From LMUY01 sp965199095 (lineage in GTDB: Bacteria; Pseudomonadota; Alphaproteobacteria; Acetobacterales; Acetobacteraceae): DNA of 64,000 nucleotides. Within the stretch, counting starts at the first letter, position 1, and each line of letters opens with the position of its first letter. The notes beneath the pieces were generated by a model. That model had not been told where the DNA came from, ran no database searches, and worked only from the letters and a program-made list of their open reading frames with translations. Location: NCBI GenBank assembly GCA_965199095.1, contig CBDAQM010000002.1:85058-149057 (forward strand). The letters run 5' to 3'. Shown in pieces: positions 1 to 9,366 of this stretch. The position numbers and the translations under genes were made by a program.

Positions 1-336
1 CCGCTCGCGCGTTGCAAGCCCCTGGAGCTGCCGGGCGGCGATCGCCTGCGGGATGCCGCTGCCGCCGGAATTGGGGAAGAACCGCCGCGACACCCAGCTC
101 GACAACGCGAAGCCCAACGGCGTGAGCAGGAAGGCGGCATAGGGGAGCTGCACCAGCAAGGCGGCGAACAGCCCGCCGGCCTGGTCCGCCAGCGCCGCGA
201 TCCCGAACGCCGCGGCGCCGATCACGATACCCCCCAGCACGAACACGCCACGCCGCCGCCATCGCAGCAGCGCGACCCGCATGCGCCGGGCTTGCCTGGC
301 CTTGATCTGAAACGAGCTAGGAAGCAGGCGTGCCAT
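1..336 (-). CDS. ClC-family chloride channel/antiporter, N-terminal part (runs off the window)
   Basis: Only the first 112 codons lie in the window. The translation begins MARLLPSSFQ and has a basic N-terminus, two hydrophobic segments and, near residue 97, the motif GSGIPQ. That motif is the ClC selectivity-filter signature (GSGIP) that lines the chloride path in voltage-gated channels and H+/Cl- exchangers. The ATG shares one base with the stop codon of the glycosyltransferase upstream (TGATG), so the two are probably translationally coupled. An internal ATG 18 codons further in is an alternative start. The family call rests on the motif and membrane pattern; channel versus exchanger cannot be decided because the later glutamate positions are outside the window. 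Confidence 0.8.
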   Translation of the reverse strand, partial: MARLLPSSFQIKARQARRMRVALLRWRRRGVFVLGGIVIGAAAFGIAALADQAGGLFAALLVQLPYAAFLLTPLGFALSSWVSRRFFPNSGGSGIPQAIAARQLQGLATRER

Positions 337-1397
337 CACGCGCGATGAAGCCAGCCGGCAAGTTGCTTGGCAAGCGCCGTCGCGCTGTCCTGCCACCCGG
401 CGTCGGCCGGCGCGGGCCTGGATGGCGGCGGATCGGCCACCAGGCTGGTGATCGCCGCGGCCAAGGCGGCTGGCTCCGGCTCGCACAGCCGGGCGAGCGG
501 CGAGCCGGCCAACTGCTCCGCCAACCCGCCGACGCGCGTCGCCACGATCCAGCGCCCGGCGGCGAGTGCCGCGGCGGCCACCCCGCTCTGGCTGGCTTCA
601 CGGTGGGACAGCACCAGGGCGTCGGCCCAGCCCAGCAGGGCGCCGACCTCGTCCTCCGGCACCCACCGGTTCTCCACGGTGACGCCGGGCAGCCGGCGCA
701 GCGCGTCCAACACGGCGCTTTCCGGCCCGGCGCCGACGACGCGCAGCTCCACGCCGGGCACGCGCGGCATGGCGGCGGCGAGCAGGTCCAGCCCCTTATA
801 GGGCAACAGCCGGCCGAAGCTCAGCAGCCGCAAGCGCCCGCCATGGCCCATGGGCCGGCTGCCACCAGGCCCATACGACAGCGGCGACAGCCGGCTGGTG
901 AAAAGCGGCCGGCCGGCGGCGATGGGGGCGAGTTGTGCGGCGACATGGCTGCTCAGCGCCACCAGCGCGTCCGCGTGGCGCAGCAGCCGACGTTGCAGCA
1001 CCGCCTGCATCGGCAGGATATCCCCGGGGTGCAGCGTCGCATCATGCACGGCCACGGCATAGGGCACGCCAGCCCGGCGCAGCGCCACCGCCATCAGCAG
1101 GTCGAGCGGGGCGGGCATGGCGCACAGCGCGCCATCCAACCGCAGCGGCTGCAGGCGGCGGGCCAAGGCCGGGCCCTGCCACGGGATGCTGCCAAGACGC
1201 CACGCCCATCCGGCCAGGCCGGCATAGGTCGCCACGGGCAGATCGCAGTCCGGCAGGCCGCGCGCCATGATCTCCGCCCCCTGCGACAGCGACAGCACGA
1301 CCGTTACACCGGGGACACGCCGCAACGCGCGCGCCAGTTCGAGGGCGTAGCGCGGGCCGGCCCCGCGGCGGCCCCACTGCCACACCAGCAGCCTCAT
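336..1397 (-). CDS. GT4-type glycosyltransferase
   Basis: A 353-residue GT-B fold glycosyltransferase. The C-terminal half shows the family pattern: SFGRLLPYKGLDLL, then a VVGAGPE segment, then VTVENRWVPEDEV and the donor-site region around HREASQSGVAAAALAAG, where the usual E-x7-E motif is only loosely kept. The likely role is transfer of a sugar from a nucleotide or polyprenyl donor during cell-surface polysaccharide or glycolipid synthesis; donor and acceptor cannot be told. Its ATG overlaps the stop of the upstream glycosyltransferase by 4 nt and its stop overlaps the ClC start, so the three genes look like one operon. Confidence 0.82.
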   Translation of the reverse strand: MRLLVWQWGRRGAGPRYALELARALRRVPGVTVVLSLSQGAEIMARGLPDCDLPVATYAGLAGWAWRLGSIPWQGPALARRLQPLRLDGALCAMPAPLDLLMAVALRRAGVPYAVAVHDATLHPGDILPMQAVLQRRLLRHADALVALSSHVAAQLAPIAAGRPLFTSRLSPLSYGPGGSRPMGHGGRLRLLSFGRLLPYKGLDLLAAAMPRVPGVELRVVGAGPESAVLDALRRLPGVTVENRWVPEDEVGALLGWADALVLSHREASQSGVAAAALAAGRWIVATRVGGLAEQLAGSPLARLCEPEPAALAAAITSLVADPPPSRPAPADAGWQDSATALAKQLAGWLHRA

Positions 1398-2638
1398 AGG
1401 CCGATATCGCGCAACGCGGCGGCCAGCGGCGCTGAACCCAACAGCCGCCGCGCCGCCGCCTGCGCCCGGATGCCCATCGCGGTGCGCGCTGCCGCGTCAT
1501 CCGCGAGCCGTCGCAGATGGGCGGCCGCTGCGCCGATATCGGCGTCGGCCCACACCGCACCCGGCGCCTGGAACACGCCGCGGGGATCGACGGCCGGCAC
1601 CAGGCGGTAGGAGACCAGCGCCGCCGTGTCCGAATCCATGAAATCGACGTTCCCCGACCAGTTGGTGGCGACCACCGCCCGGCCCAACAGCATGCCCTCG
1701 GCCGGCACCAGGCCAAACCCCTCGCTGCGGTGCAGTGACAGCACGATGTCGGCGCACGCGGTCAATGCGTGGTTGTCGGCCAGCGGCAGGGTTCGTGTTT
1801 CAAAGCGGATATTCGCCGCACCACGCGCCGCCTCCCGCAGCCGCTGCAAATCCGGGCCGAAATGCCCGGTGTGGCCGATCTTCATCAGCAGCACGCGGTC
1901 CGCCCGGTCGCCGAAGGCTTCGCGATGCGCGGCGATCGCGGCCAGCGGGTTCTTCCGCTCGAAAGACGAGGCGAGGCTGAAGGAACAGAGCACCACCACC
2001 GCGGTGGCCGGCAATCCGAAGGCCTGCCGGTCCAACGCCGCGGGCGTCGGCGGCCGGGACGCCACGCAGTATGGCACCACCCGCACCCGCCCTGGCAACA
2101 ACGGCTCCAACGCGGCGGCGGTGAAGCGGGAGGGCGCCCATACCTCGTGCACGAACCGCACGCCCGTCGCCCAGTCCGGCGGCGCCACCGGCAACTCCCA
2201 CGCCCAGCAGCCGATCACCCGGCGTCCGCGCATCAACCCGCGCGGCAGCCGCAGCAGCGCGGCGGCCACGTGCGGCGCGTTGACGTGCAAGACCAGCGGA
2301 GCGCCCGGCGGCGGGGCATCCGCCGGATCCAGGCGGATATCCTCCGCCTCGCCAGGCAGGCTCAGCCCGGCGCGCATTGGCCAGCCGGGCGCGCCCAGCT
2401 CCGCCAGGCCCGCGAGCATGAGGCGTGCGCCCTCGCCCAAGCCGGAGGCGCGCGCCAACTCCCCCGCGACGATCAGCCCATGGCGGGCGGGCGGCGGCGG
2501 CTGCGTCGGGCGCGGCGCCAGCACCGCGGCGCCACGCGCCAGCAGGGCGCGGCGCGCGTCCGCGGGAAGCAGCCGCCAGGCCCGGTGAAGCGGATGAAGC
2601 CCCTGGCCGGAGACGGGGCGGAACGCGAGGGGCGGCAT
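1394..2638 (-). CDS. GT4-type glycosyltransferase
   Basis: A 414-residue protein with a Rossmann-like N-terminal part (GLIVAGELARASGLGEGAR, then LVLHVNAPH) and a C-terminal GT-B domain: CSFSLASSFERKNPLAAI, a run LLMKIGHTG, and the donor-site motif LSLHRSEGFGLVPAEGMLLG followed by VVATNWSGNVDFM. The EGFGLxxxE arrangement is the retaining GT4 signature. It is the first gene of the GT4-GT4-ClC overlap chain. I see no strong Shine-Dalgarno sequence before its ATG. A role in surface glycan assembly is inference. Confidence 0.82.
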   Translation of the reverse strand: MPPLAFRPVSGQGLHPLHRAWRLLPADARRALLARGAAVLAPRPTQPPPPARHGLIVAGELARASGLGEGARLMLAGLAELGAPGWPMRAGLSLPGEAEDIRLDPADAPPPGAPLVLHVNAPHVAAALLRLPRGLMRGRRVIGCWAWELPVAPPDWATGVRFVHEVWAPSRFTAAALEPLLPGRVRVVPYCVASRPPTPAALDRQAFGLPATAVVVLCSFSLASSFERKNPLAAIAAHREAFGDRADRVLLMKIGHTGHFGPDLQRLREAARGAANIRFETRTLPLADNHALTACADIVLSLHRSEGFGLVPAEGMLLGRAVVATNWSGNVDFMDSDTAALVSYRLVPAVDPRGVFQAPGAVWADADIGAAAAHLRRLADDAAARTAMGIRAQAAARRLLGSAPLAAALRDIGL

Positions 2639-2698
2639 GACCGGGTTTTGAGCGCGGCCACGGCGTCCGGCAACCCCGCGCCTGCTGTCAGCCGGTGG

Positions 2699-2917
2699 TC
2701 ACACCAGGCGCATCACGTCAGCCCAGTAGCTGCCCCATTCCTCATTCGCCCATGCCGCATCCTCGTGCATCGCCTGGGCGAAGCAGAACGCCGCGTCGCC
2801 GCTGGTCCGCCGCAGGTAGCGCGCCATCGCGGCGGGTGACTGCGCCGGGTTGGTGGAAAACAACACGCTCGGAATGACCGTCATCGCCTGGGTGGGCTGG
2901 TGCTGCGTTACCTGCAT
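2699..2917 (-). CDS. Small hypothetical protein (72 aa)
   Basis: The chosen ATG (MQVTQHQPTQ) has GGAG about 8 nt upstream, whereas longer in-frame starts have no ribosome-binding site and read through arginine-rich, non-protein-like sequence. The C-terminal half (about residues 28-72) is acidic and aromatic, with RRTSGDAAFCFAQAMHEDA then a tryptophan-rich WANEEWGSYWADV segment, and looks like a small helical domain. I do not recognise a family. It lies between the glycosyltransferases and a secreted protein, all on the same strand. Confidence 0.5.
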   Translation of the reverse strand: MQVTQHQPTQAMTVIPSVLFSTNPAQSPAAMARYLRRTSGDAAFCFAQAMHEDAAWANEEWGSYWADVMRLV

Positions 2918-3019
2918 GCCGGCGGCTCCATCCGTTTGTCTGCGTCGGAAACTACGCTTGGATGTGTGTCGCAGATGTGGCGCAGACCATGTCAAATGCG
3001 ACAGATTGCAACGCACCCA

Positions 3020-3724
3020 TCACTGCACGACGGACACCGATCCGTCCCGGGCGAAGCTGTAGGATGCGGAATGGTGAGAGAAATTCTGCACGATGGTGTC
3101 GCGCAGGTAGTCGACCCGCACGTTGACGGCGGCCTGGTCCAAGGCGCCAAAGGCCGGCAGGACGTGGACGTCGGCGACCTGGCCGCCGCCGAGGTCGATG
3201 GATACGATATAGCCGTCGCTTGACCGTGCCATCCGCCACCGCGTGCCTTGCGCGGTGACGCTGGCCCATTTGGGGGCGGGTGGCGGGGTCGGGGCGGGAT
3301 CAGTGGCAGGCGGGCTGGGCGCGGGGGCAACCTGAGGCGCCGCTGGGTCCGTCGTGGTCGAAGCGGTGGTGGTGGAAGACAGGGTCGTCGTGGCCGGCCC
3401 GGCCGAGACCGTGGCGGCCGGAGTACCGGGGACGGCTGGCGCCGTGGTGGCCGGGGTCGTCGCAGGTGACGCCGACCCGGCCCGCAGCCGCTGCATCACG
3501 GCATCCAGGTCGCCAGGCGTGGCAGCCGGCGGCGTGGCTGAGGCCGCCGGAGTATCGGGCGCAGGCGGCGCGGCTGGGTGGATCACGAAGCTGGTGGACG
3601 GCGCCGTATCCCCGGAGGCGAGGATGTGCGGCTCCGGCCGCGGGCCGCCGCCGGTGGGTAGCATGACGAACACCACGGCGACGACCGTCGCCGCAGCAAC
3701 CGCAAAAAGGGCGTATCGCAGCAT
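3020..3724 (-). CDS. Hypothetical membrane-anchored or secreted protein with Thr/Pro/Ala-rich linker
   Basis: A 234-residue protein starting MLRYALFAVAAATVVAVV, an uncleaved anchor or signal peptide at residues 4-22. Residues about 40-150 are a low-complexity Thr/Pro/Ala/Ser linker with repeated TTT and AP units. Residues about 150-234 form a compact folded end that includes SDGYIVSIDLGGGQVADVH and a final FARDGSVSVVQ. This resembles proteins that cross the periplasm or reach the cell surface, but I recognise no family. The frame extends upstream into holC; I rejected that extension because holC uses another frame there and the signal peptide fixes the start. It follows holC on the same strand after about 60 nt. 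Confidence 0.62.
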   Translation of the reverse strand: MLRYALFAVAAATVVAVVFVMLPTGGGPRPEPHILASGDTAPSTSFVIHPAAPPAPDTPAASATPPAATPGDLDAVMQRLRAGSASPATTPATTAPAVPGTPAATVSAGPATTTLSSTTTASTTTDPAAPQVAPAPSPPATDPAPTPPPAPKWASVTAQGTRWRMARSSDGYIVSIDLGGGQVADVHVLPAFGALDQAAVNVRVDYLRDTIVQNFSHHSASYSFARDGSVSVVQ

Positions 3725-3785
3725 GGTCAGGCCTGTTCCATAGAGCGCATGTAACGGACGCGGACGCGGTGGAAAAGCGGGCGGG

Positions 3786-4229
3786 TCACGCTTTTTTCTG
3801 CCATCCCCGCTCACCTTGCTGCCAGTAGGCCACCTGGTGCCCCGCCGCCTTGGCGCTGGTCCAGCGCCGCCGGGCGGCCGCCACGGCGGCGTCGTCACCG
3901 CCGTCGAACAGGTCGAACACCCGGTCGAACGCCGCAGGATCAGCCTCCGCCCCGTCCAGGCGGAACAGGAAGCGGGCGCCATTCGGCGCCTCCGCCTGCA
4001 AGGTCAGCCAGATCGGCTGCAGCTCAGCCTCGCCGGTTTTGGCGCTGCCATGGGGCAGCCAATCCGGATCCGTGCTCGCCCAAAGCACGTCGTCCAGCGC
4101 CTGCAGCCGCGCCGGGTCGCCGCACAGCACCACGGCGCGCTGCCCGGCGGCCAGGGTGCGGCCCAGCAGCTTCGGCACCGCCTGCTCCGCCGTGGAGCGC
4201 GTCAGGTGGTAAAAGCCGATCTCGCTCAT
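3786..4229 (-). CDS. holC: DNA polymerase III subunit chi
   Basis: The 147-residue product begins MSEIGFYHLTRSTAEQAVPK, the usual start of chi, and has the expected LLGRTLAAGQRAVVLCGD and ALDDVLWASTDPDWLPHG segments. Chi binds psi in the clamp-loader complex and contacts single-strand binding protein. The length matches the family. A longer in-frame start 16 codons upstream would run into pepA and was rejected. It begins 10 nt after pepA ends, a pepA-holC order common in alphaproteobacteria, so the two are very likely co-transcribed. Confidence 0.93.
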   Translation of the reverse strand: MSEIGFYHLTRSTAEQAVPKLLGRTLAAGQRAVVLCGDPARLQALDDVLWASTDPDWLPHGSAKTGEAELQPIWLTLQAEAPNGARFLFRLDGAEADPAAFDRVFDLFDGGDDAAVAAARRRWTSAKAAGHQVAYWQQGERGWQKKA

Positions 4230-4239
4230 CGGACCCACA

Positions 4240-5751
<1,512 letters not shown>

Positions 5752-5840
5752 GAGGGCTTCCCGGACAATGCAGACAATTCGGCACTGTAGCAGCGCCCGG
5801 CTGGTTTGCCAGCGCGCCCTGCCGCTGGGTAGTGTCGGCC

Positions 5841-6599
5841 ATGGACGACCACGCCCTCCTCGCCCTTGCCGCCGACCTTGCCCGGCAAGCGGGCGCCATC
5901 ATCCTTGCGGTTCGGGCCGCCGGGTTCGAGACGATGCGCAAGGAGGACCACAGCCCGGTCACGGACGCCGACCACAAGGCGGAGGCGATGATCGCCGCGG
6001 CGCTGCGGGCGGCGACGCCGGACATCCCCGTGGTCGCGGAGGAGGAAGCGGCGGCGGGGCTGGAGCATGACCCGTCCTCCAATTACTGGCTGGTCGACCC
6101 GCTGGACGGCACGCGGGAGTTCGCGGCCGGGTATGAGGAATTCACCGTCAATATCGGCCTGGTGCGCCACGGCGCGCCCGTGCTGGGCGTGGTGGGCGTG
6201 CCTGCCCTCGGTGAATTGTTCGGCGGCATCGTGGGGCGTGGCGCCTGGAAGCAGACGGCGGCGGGGACGGGGCCGATCACCGCCCGCTTGCCGCCGCCCG
6301 AAGGACTGACGGTGCTCGCCTCCCGCCATTATGCCAACGATGCGAGGCTTACGGCCTTCCTGGCAGGACGCCAGATCGCGACCATCACCAATTACGGCTC
6401 CGCGTTGAAGATCGTCCGCGTGGCGGAGGGCGTGGCCGATCTGTATCCGCGCTTCGGCCGGACCATGGAGTGGGATACCGCCGGCCCGCAGGCCGTGCTG
6501 GAAGCGGCGGGCGGGCGGCTGACGGACATGGACGGCGCAACGCTGACCTACGGCAAGCCCAAATGGGAGAACCCGTTCTTCCTGTGCTGCGGCCGGTGA
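5841..6599 (+). CDS. cysQ: 3'(2'),5'-bisphosphate nucleotidase (inositol monophosphatase superfamily)
   Basis: The 252-residue protein has the superfamily metal sites: KEDHSPVTDADHKAE, the EEE cluster in PVVAEEEAAAG, and the core motif WLVDPLDGTREFAAG, with the final WDTAGPQAVLEAAGG motif. It should hydrolyse 3'-phosphoadenosine 5'-phosphate to AMP, which relieves inhibition of sulfate assimilation; related enzymes act on inositol phosphates, so the exact substrate is inferred. I chose the ATG; an in-frame GTG 9 nt upstream is an alternative. Its TGA overlaps the GTG start of the next gene. Confidence 0.88.
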   Translation: MDDHALLALAADLARQAGAIILAVRAAGFETMRKEDHSPVTDADHKAEAMIAAALRAATPDIPVVAEEEAAAGLEHDPSSNYWLVDPLDGTREFAAGYEEFTVNIGLVRHGAPVLGVVGVPALGELFGGIVGRGAWKQTAAGTGPITARLPPPEGLTVLASRHYANDARLTAFLAGRQIATITNYGSALKIVRVAEGVADLYPRFGRTMEWDTAGPQAVLEAAGGRLTDMDGATLTYGKPKWENPFFLCCGR

Positions 6600-7564
6600 C
6601 CAGGCGGCTGCTGCCGGGCGACCCCGACGCCGCTACGCTGCTCCTGGCCGGGGAGCTCGTCGCGTTCCCGACCGAGACGGTGTACGGGCTGGGGGCGGAC
6701 GCCACCTCCAACGCCGCGGTCGCCGCCGTGTTCACGGCGAAGGGCCGGCCGCATTTCAACCCACTGATCTGCCACTACCCCGATGCGGCGGCGGCGTTCC
6801 GGCACGTCGAGGCGCCGGCGGTGGCCGTAATCCTGGCTCATGCGTTCTGGCCCGGGCCGCTGACGATGGTGCTGCCCCGCCGCATCACCTGCCCGGTGGC
6901 GCTGTTGGCCGGCGCCGGGCTGGACACGCTGGCGGTGCGGGTGCCCGCGCACCCGGTGGCGCTCGCCCTGCTGCGGGCGGTCGGGCGGCCGGTTGCCGCC
7001 CCGTCCGCCAACCGGTCCGGCGCGGTGTCCCCCACGACGGCGGACCACGTGCTGGGCGGATTGGACGGCCGCATCGCCGCCGTGGTGGATGGCGGCCCCT
7101 GCGCGGTGGGGGTGGAGTCCACCGTCCTGGATTTGTGCGGCCCGCAACCCTTCCTGCTGCGGCCCGGCGGCGTGCCGCGCGAGGCGATCGAGGCGTTGGT
7201 GGGGCCGGTCGGCCACGGCATCACCCCGGCGGCGGCCGAGCAATCCCGCACGCTGCGCTCCCCCGGCCTGCTGGTGTCGCATTACGCCCCTGCCCTGCCT
7301 GTCCGGCTGGAGGCGCAGGACGTCGCAGCCGAGGAGGCGCTGCTCGCGTTCGGACCGCCCTTGCCCGGGGCCGGCGCGGTGTTCGAGCTGAGCCGCAACG
7401 GGGACGTGGCCGAAGCGGCTTCGCTGCTGTTCAGCGGGCTCCGCTGGCTGGATGCGGAGGGCGCGCGGTTGGGACTGCGCGGCATCGCCGCCATGGCCGT
7501 GCCGCAAGGCGGGCTGGGGGCGGCCATCAACGACCGGCTGCAGCGCGCCGCCGCACCCCGGTGA
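6596..7564 (+). CDS. L-threonylcarbamoyladenylate synthase, Sua5 type
   Basis: The gene starts at GTG inside the cysQ stop (GTGA). The 322-residue product carries a YrdC domain (FPTETVYGLGADA, then KGRPHFNPL, and PSANRSGAVSPT) which makes threonylcarbamoyl-AMP for the t6A modification of ANN-decoding tRNAs. The region after about residue 205, following SPGLLVSHYAP, is the extra Sua5 C-terminal domain, so this is the long Sua5 form rather than the short TsaC form. It is the middle gene of the cysQ-sua5-yhiN operon. In-frame sequence before the GTG is the cysQ gene in a wrong frame. Confidence 0.92.
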   Translation: MTRRLLPGDPDAATLLLAGELVAFPTETVYGLGADATSNAAVAAVFTAKGRPHFNPLICHYPDAAAAFRHVEAPAVAVILAHAFWPGPLTMVLPRRITCPVALLAGAGLDTLAVRVPAHPVALALLRAVGRPVAAPSANRSGAVSPTTADHVLGGLDGRIAAVVDGGPCAVGVESTVLDLCGPQPFLLRPGGVPREAIEALVGPVGHGITPAAAEQSRTLRSPGLLVSHYAPALPVRLEAQDVAAEEALLAFGPPLPGAGAVFELSRNGDVAEAASLLFSGLRWLDAEGARLGLRGIAAMAVPQGGLGAAINDRLQRAAAPR

Positions 7565-7569
7565 CGCCG

Positions 7570-8739
7570 ATGCATTTCGACGTCGTGGTGGTGGGCGCCG
7601 GGGCGGCCGGCCTGATGTGCGCCGCGACGGCGGGCCAGCGCGGCCGGACCGTGCTGCTGCTGGACCACGCCGACGAGCCCGGGCGCAAAATCCTGATCTC
7701 CGGCGGCGGGCGCTGCAACTTCACCAACACGGGGACGGCGCCGGAGCGGTTCTTCTCCGCCAACCCGCATTTCGCCCGCTCCGCCCTGTCCCGCTACACG
7801 GCGGAGGATTTCATCGCCCTGGTGGCGCGGCACGGCATTCCCAGCCACGAGAAGACGCTGGGCCAATTGTTCTGTGACGGCTCGGCCCGCGCGATCGTCG
7901 CCATGCTGCTGGCGGAGTGTGCGGCGGGCGGCGTCGATGTCCGGACGGGCCATCGGGTGACGGCGCTCGCCCGCTCCGACCGGTTCGGTATCGACACGGA
8001 TCGCGGCAGTTTCACCGCGGCGTCGTTGGTGCTGGCGACCGGCGGCCTGTCGATCCCGAAACTGGGCGCCACCGGGTTCGCGCATGAGGCCGCCCGGCGG
8101 TTCGGCCTGCCCGTGACGGCGCTGCGCCCGGCGCTGGTGCCGCTGCTGGCGGAGGGCGAGGATTTGACGCTGATGCGCCCGCTCAGCGGCGTCGCCCTGC
8201 CGGTGGACGCACGCTGCGGGCGGCATGCGTTCCGCGAGGCGATGCTGTTCACCCATCGCGGCCTGTCTGGCCCGGCGATCCTGCAAGTCTCCTCCGCCTG
8301 GCGCGAGGGCGACAGCGTGACCGTGGACCTGCTGCCCGGCATCGACGCGTTCGCGACCCTGCGCACCGCCAAGGCCCGGCAGCCGCGCGCCCTGCTGCGA
8401 ACCGCCCTGGCGGGCTGGCTGCCGCAGCGCTTGGCGGAGGCGCTGGCGACGCGCTGGCCCGGCGGCCCTATGGCCAACATCCCGGATCGCACGCTGGCGC
8501 AGATTGCCGCCACCCTGTCCGCCTGGGCCGTGACGCCGGGGGGCACGGAGGGCTACGCGAAGGCGGAGGTCACCCTGGGCGGCGTCGACACGGCGGCGCT
8601 GTCCTCCCGCACGATGGAGGCCCGCACAACGCCCGGGTTGTTCGTCATCGGCGAGGCAGTCGATGTGACGGGATGGCTCGGCGGCTACAATTTCCAATGG
8701 GCCTGGTCGAGCGGATGGTGCGCGGGGATGGCGGCCTGA
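7570..8739 (+). CDS. YhiN/BaiN-type FAD-dependent flavoprotein (HI0933 family)
   Basis: A 389-residue flavoprotein with an N-terminal dinucleotide site VVVGAGAAGLMCA, the family hallmark ISGGGRCNFTNTG, and the C-terminal FAD motif VIGEAVDVTGWLGGYNFQWAW. Members bind FAD; the best-known relatives reduce bile-acid intermediates (BaiN), but the role in most bacteria is unknown. The ATG follows the preceding gene closely; a GTG at 7561 would overlap that gene's TGA and is an equally possible start. It is the last gene of the operon and is followed by a 0.6-kb gap. Confidence 0.88.
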   Translation: MHFDVVVVGAGAAGLMCAATAGQRGRTVLLLDHADEPGRKILISGGGRCNFTNTGTAPERFFSANPHFARSALSRYTAEDFIALVARHGIPSHEKTLGQLFCDGSARAIVAMLLAECAAGGVDVRTGHRVTALARSDRFGIDTDRGSFTAASLVLATGGLSIPKLGATGFAHEAARRFGLPVTALRPALVPLLAEGEDLTLMRPLSGVALPVDARCGRHAFREAMLFTHRGLSGPAILQVSSAWREGDSVTVDLLPGIDAFATLRTAKARQPRALLRTALAGWLPQRLAEALATRWPGGPMANIPDRTLAQIAATLSAWAVTPGGTEGYAKAEVTLGGVDTAALSSRTMEARTTPGLFVIGEAVDVTGWLGGYNFQWAWSSGWCAGMAA

Positions 8740-8991
8740 GGTGCAGCGGTATGGGGGTCTTCACGAGGCATGCCGGGTTCTACACGTCTGGTTAACGTCG
8801 GGAACACGCCGTCCATAGTCGTGCCAGTTTTCCTCAACCGCAACCATCAGGCGATTTGAGAGTTGAATTCCAGCTTAACATTGTACACTCTTGCAAATAT
8901 TCATTTGCCTTTCGTCAATACATTTATCGGATTTTTACTTGATGCGGTAGCTTTATCCCCGTTCTAGTCTGTGACAGTTTGCATCTGCACG

Positions 8992-9010
8992 GGACTTGAA
9001 AAGCAAGTCC
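8992..9010. repeat. Perfect 7-bp inverted repeat (hairpin or operator)
   Basis: GGACTTG and CAAGTCC flank a 5-nt AAAAG loop. It lies just downstream of the AT-rich patch and about 17 nt before the ATG of the doubtful ORF at 9027, where it could be a regulator site or a leader hairpin. There is no T-run after it on the plus strand, so it is not a clear terminator. Confidence 0.5.
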
Positions 9011-9026
9011 TGAAAGGTCCGAAGCA

Positions 9027-9299
9027 ATGTCGAACAGCCGAACGAACGGCAGGGCGCTGGCCATGGTTGCTGCCCTTCTCACGACCCTGGACAAGCTGCC
9101 AGGGAGGCCGGGTGTTGACGATCGTCGTGGTGACGCCGACGAAAACGGTCAATCCGCCCTGAAAGATCCGACCCACGAGTTATTCTTGGGCAGCCTGGAT
9201 CATCATTCCTTGGCGGGTTTGGTCACATCGATCCGGCTCATCCACACCATCCACAGGACCGGCGATACTGTTTCTCCCGCCGGGAGAGGGCCGGGGTGA
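9027..9299 (+). CDS. Doubtful small ORF (90 aa)
   Basis: The ORF begins ATGTCGAAC with GAAAGG about 10 nt upstream, downstream of the AT-rich patch and the short hairpin. The product begins MSNSRTNGRALAMVAALLTT and has no recognisable domain. Its last residues (VSPAGRGPG) are encoded by a REP-like palindrome, which suggests either a chance ORF or a gene interrupted by the repeat. The arrangement of candidate promoter, hairpin, Shine-Dalgarno and ATG is the only support. Confidence 0.25.
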   Translation: MSNSRTNGRALAMVAALLTTLDKLPGRPGVDDRRGDADENGQSALKDPTHELFLGSLDHHSLAGLVTSIRLIHTIHRTGDTVSPAGRGPG

Positions 9300-9304
9300 G
9301 GGTC
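9271..9304. repeat. REP-like palindromic repeat
   Basis: TCTCCC and GGGAGA arms followed by GGCCGGGGTGAGGG. This is the short CTCTCCCGC/GCGGGAGAG type of dispersed palindrome found in many GC-rich proteobacterial genomes. A second copy core lies at 18422-18443. It sits downstream of the minus-strand transporter operon, where such repeats often mark 3' ends. Confidence 0.55.
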
Positions 9305-9366
9305 TGAACCGCAGGATTGCGCACTTGGCCATGCATGAGCAAAGGCCCATGCGAACAACGCAACGA

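Larger units (their letters stand above)
8740..9366. other. Intergenic gap with AT-rich core
   Basis: About 630 nt with no confident gene. The core near 8860-8960 is clearly richer in A and T than the surrounding DNA. A weak promoter-like pair lies near 8939-8967 (TTGATG, 17 nt, TTCTAG), but the -10 match is poor. Further right are a short inverted repeat, a doubtful 90-codon ORF and a REP-like palindrome, listed separately. No tRNA or terminator was recognised. Confidence 0.6.

Noticed and set aside
3020..3982. A longer start for the secreted protein, giving 320 residues
   Set aside because: The extra 86 residues overlap holC in another frame and are Arg/Pro-rich; the signal peptide begins at the shorter start.
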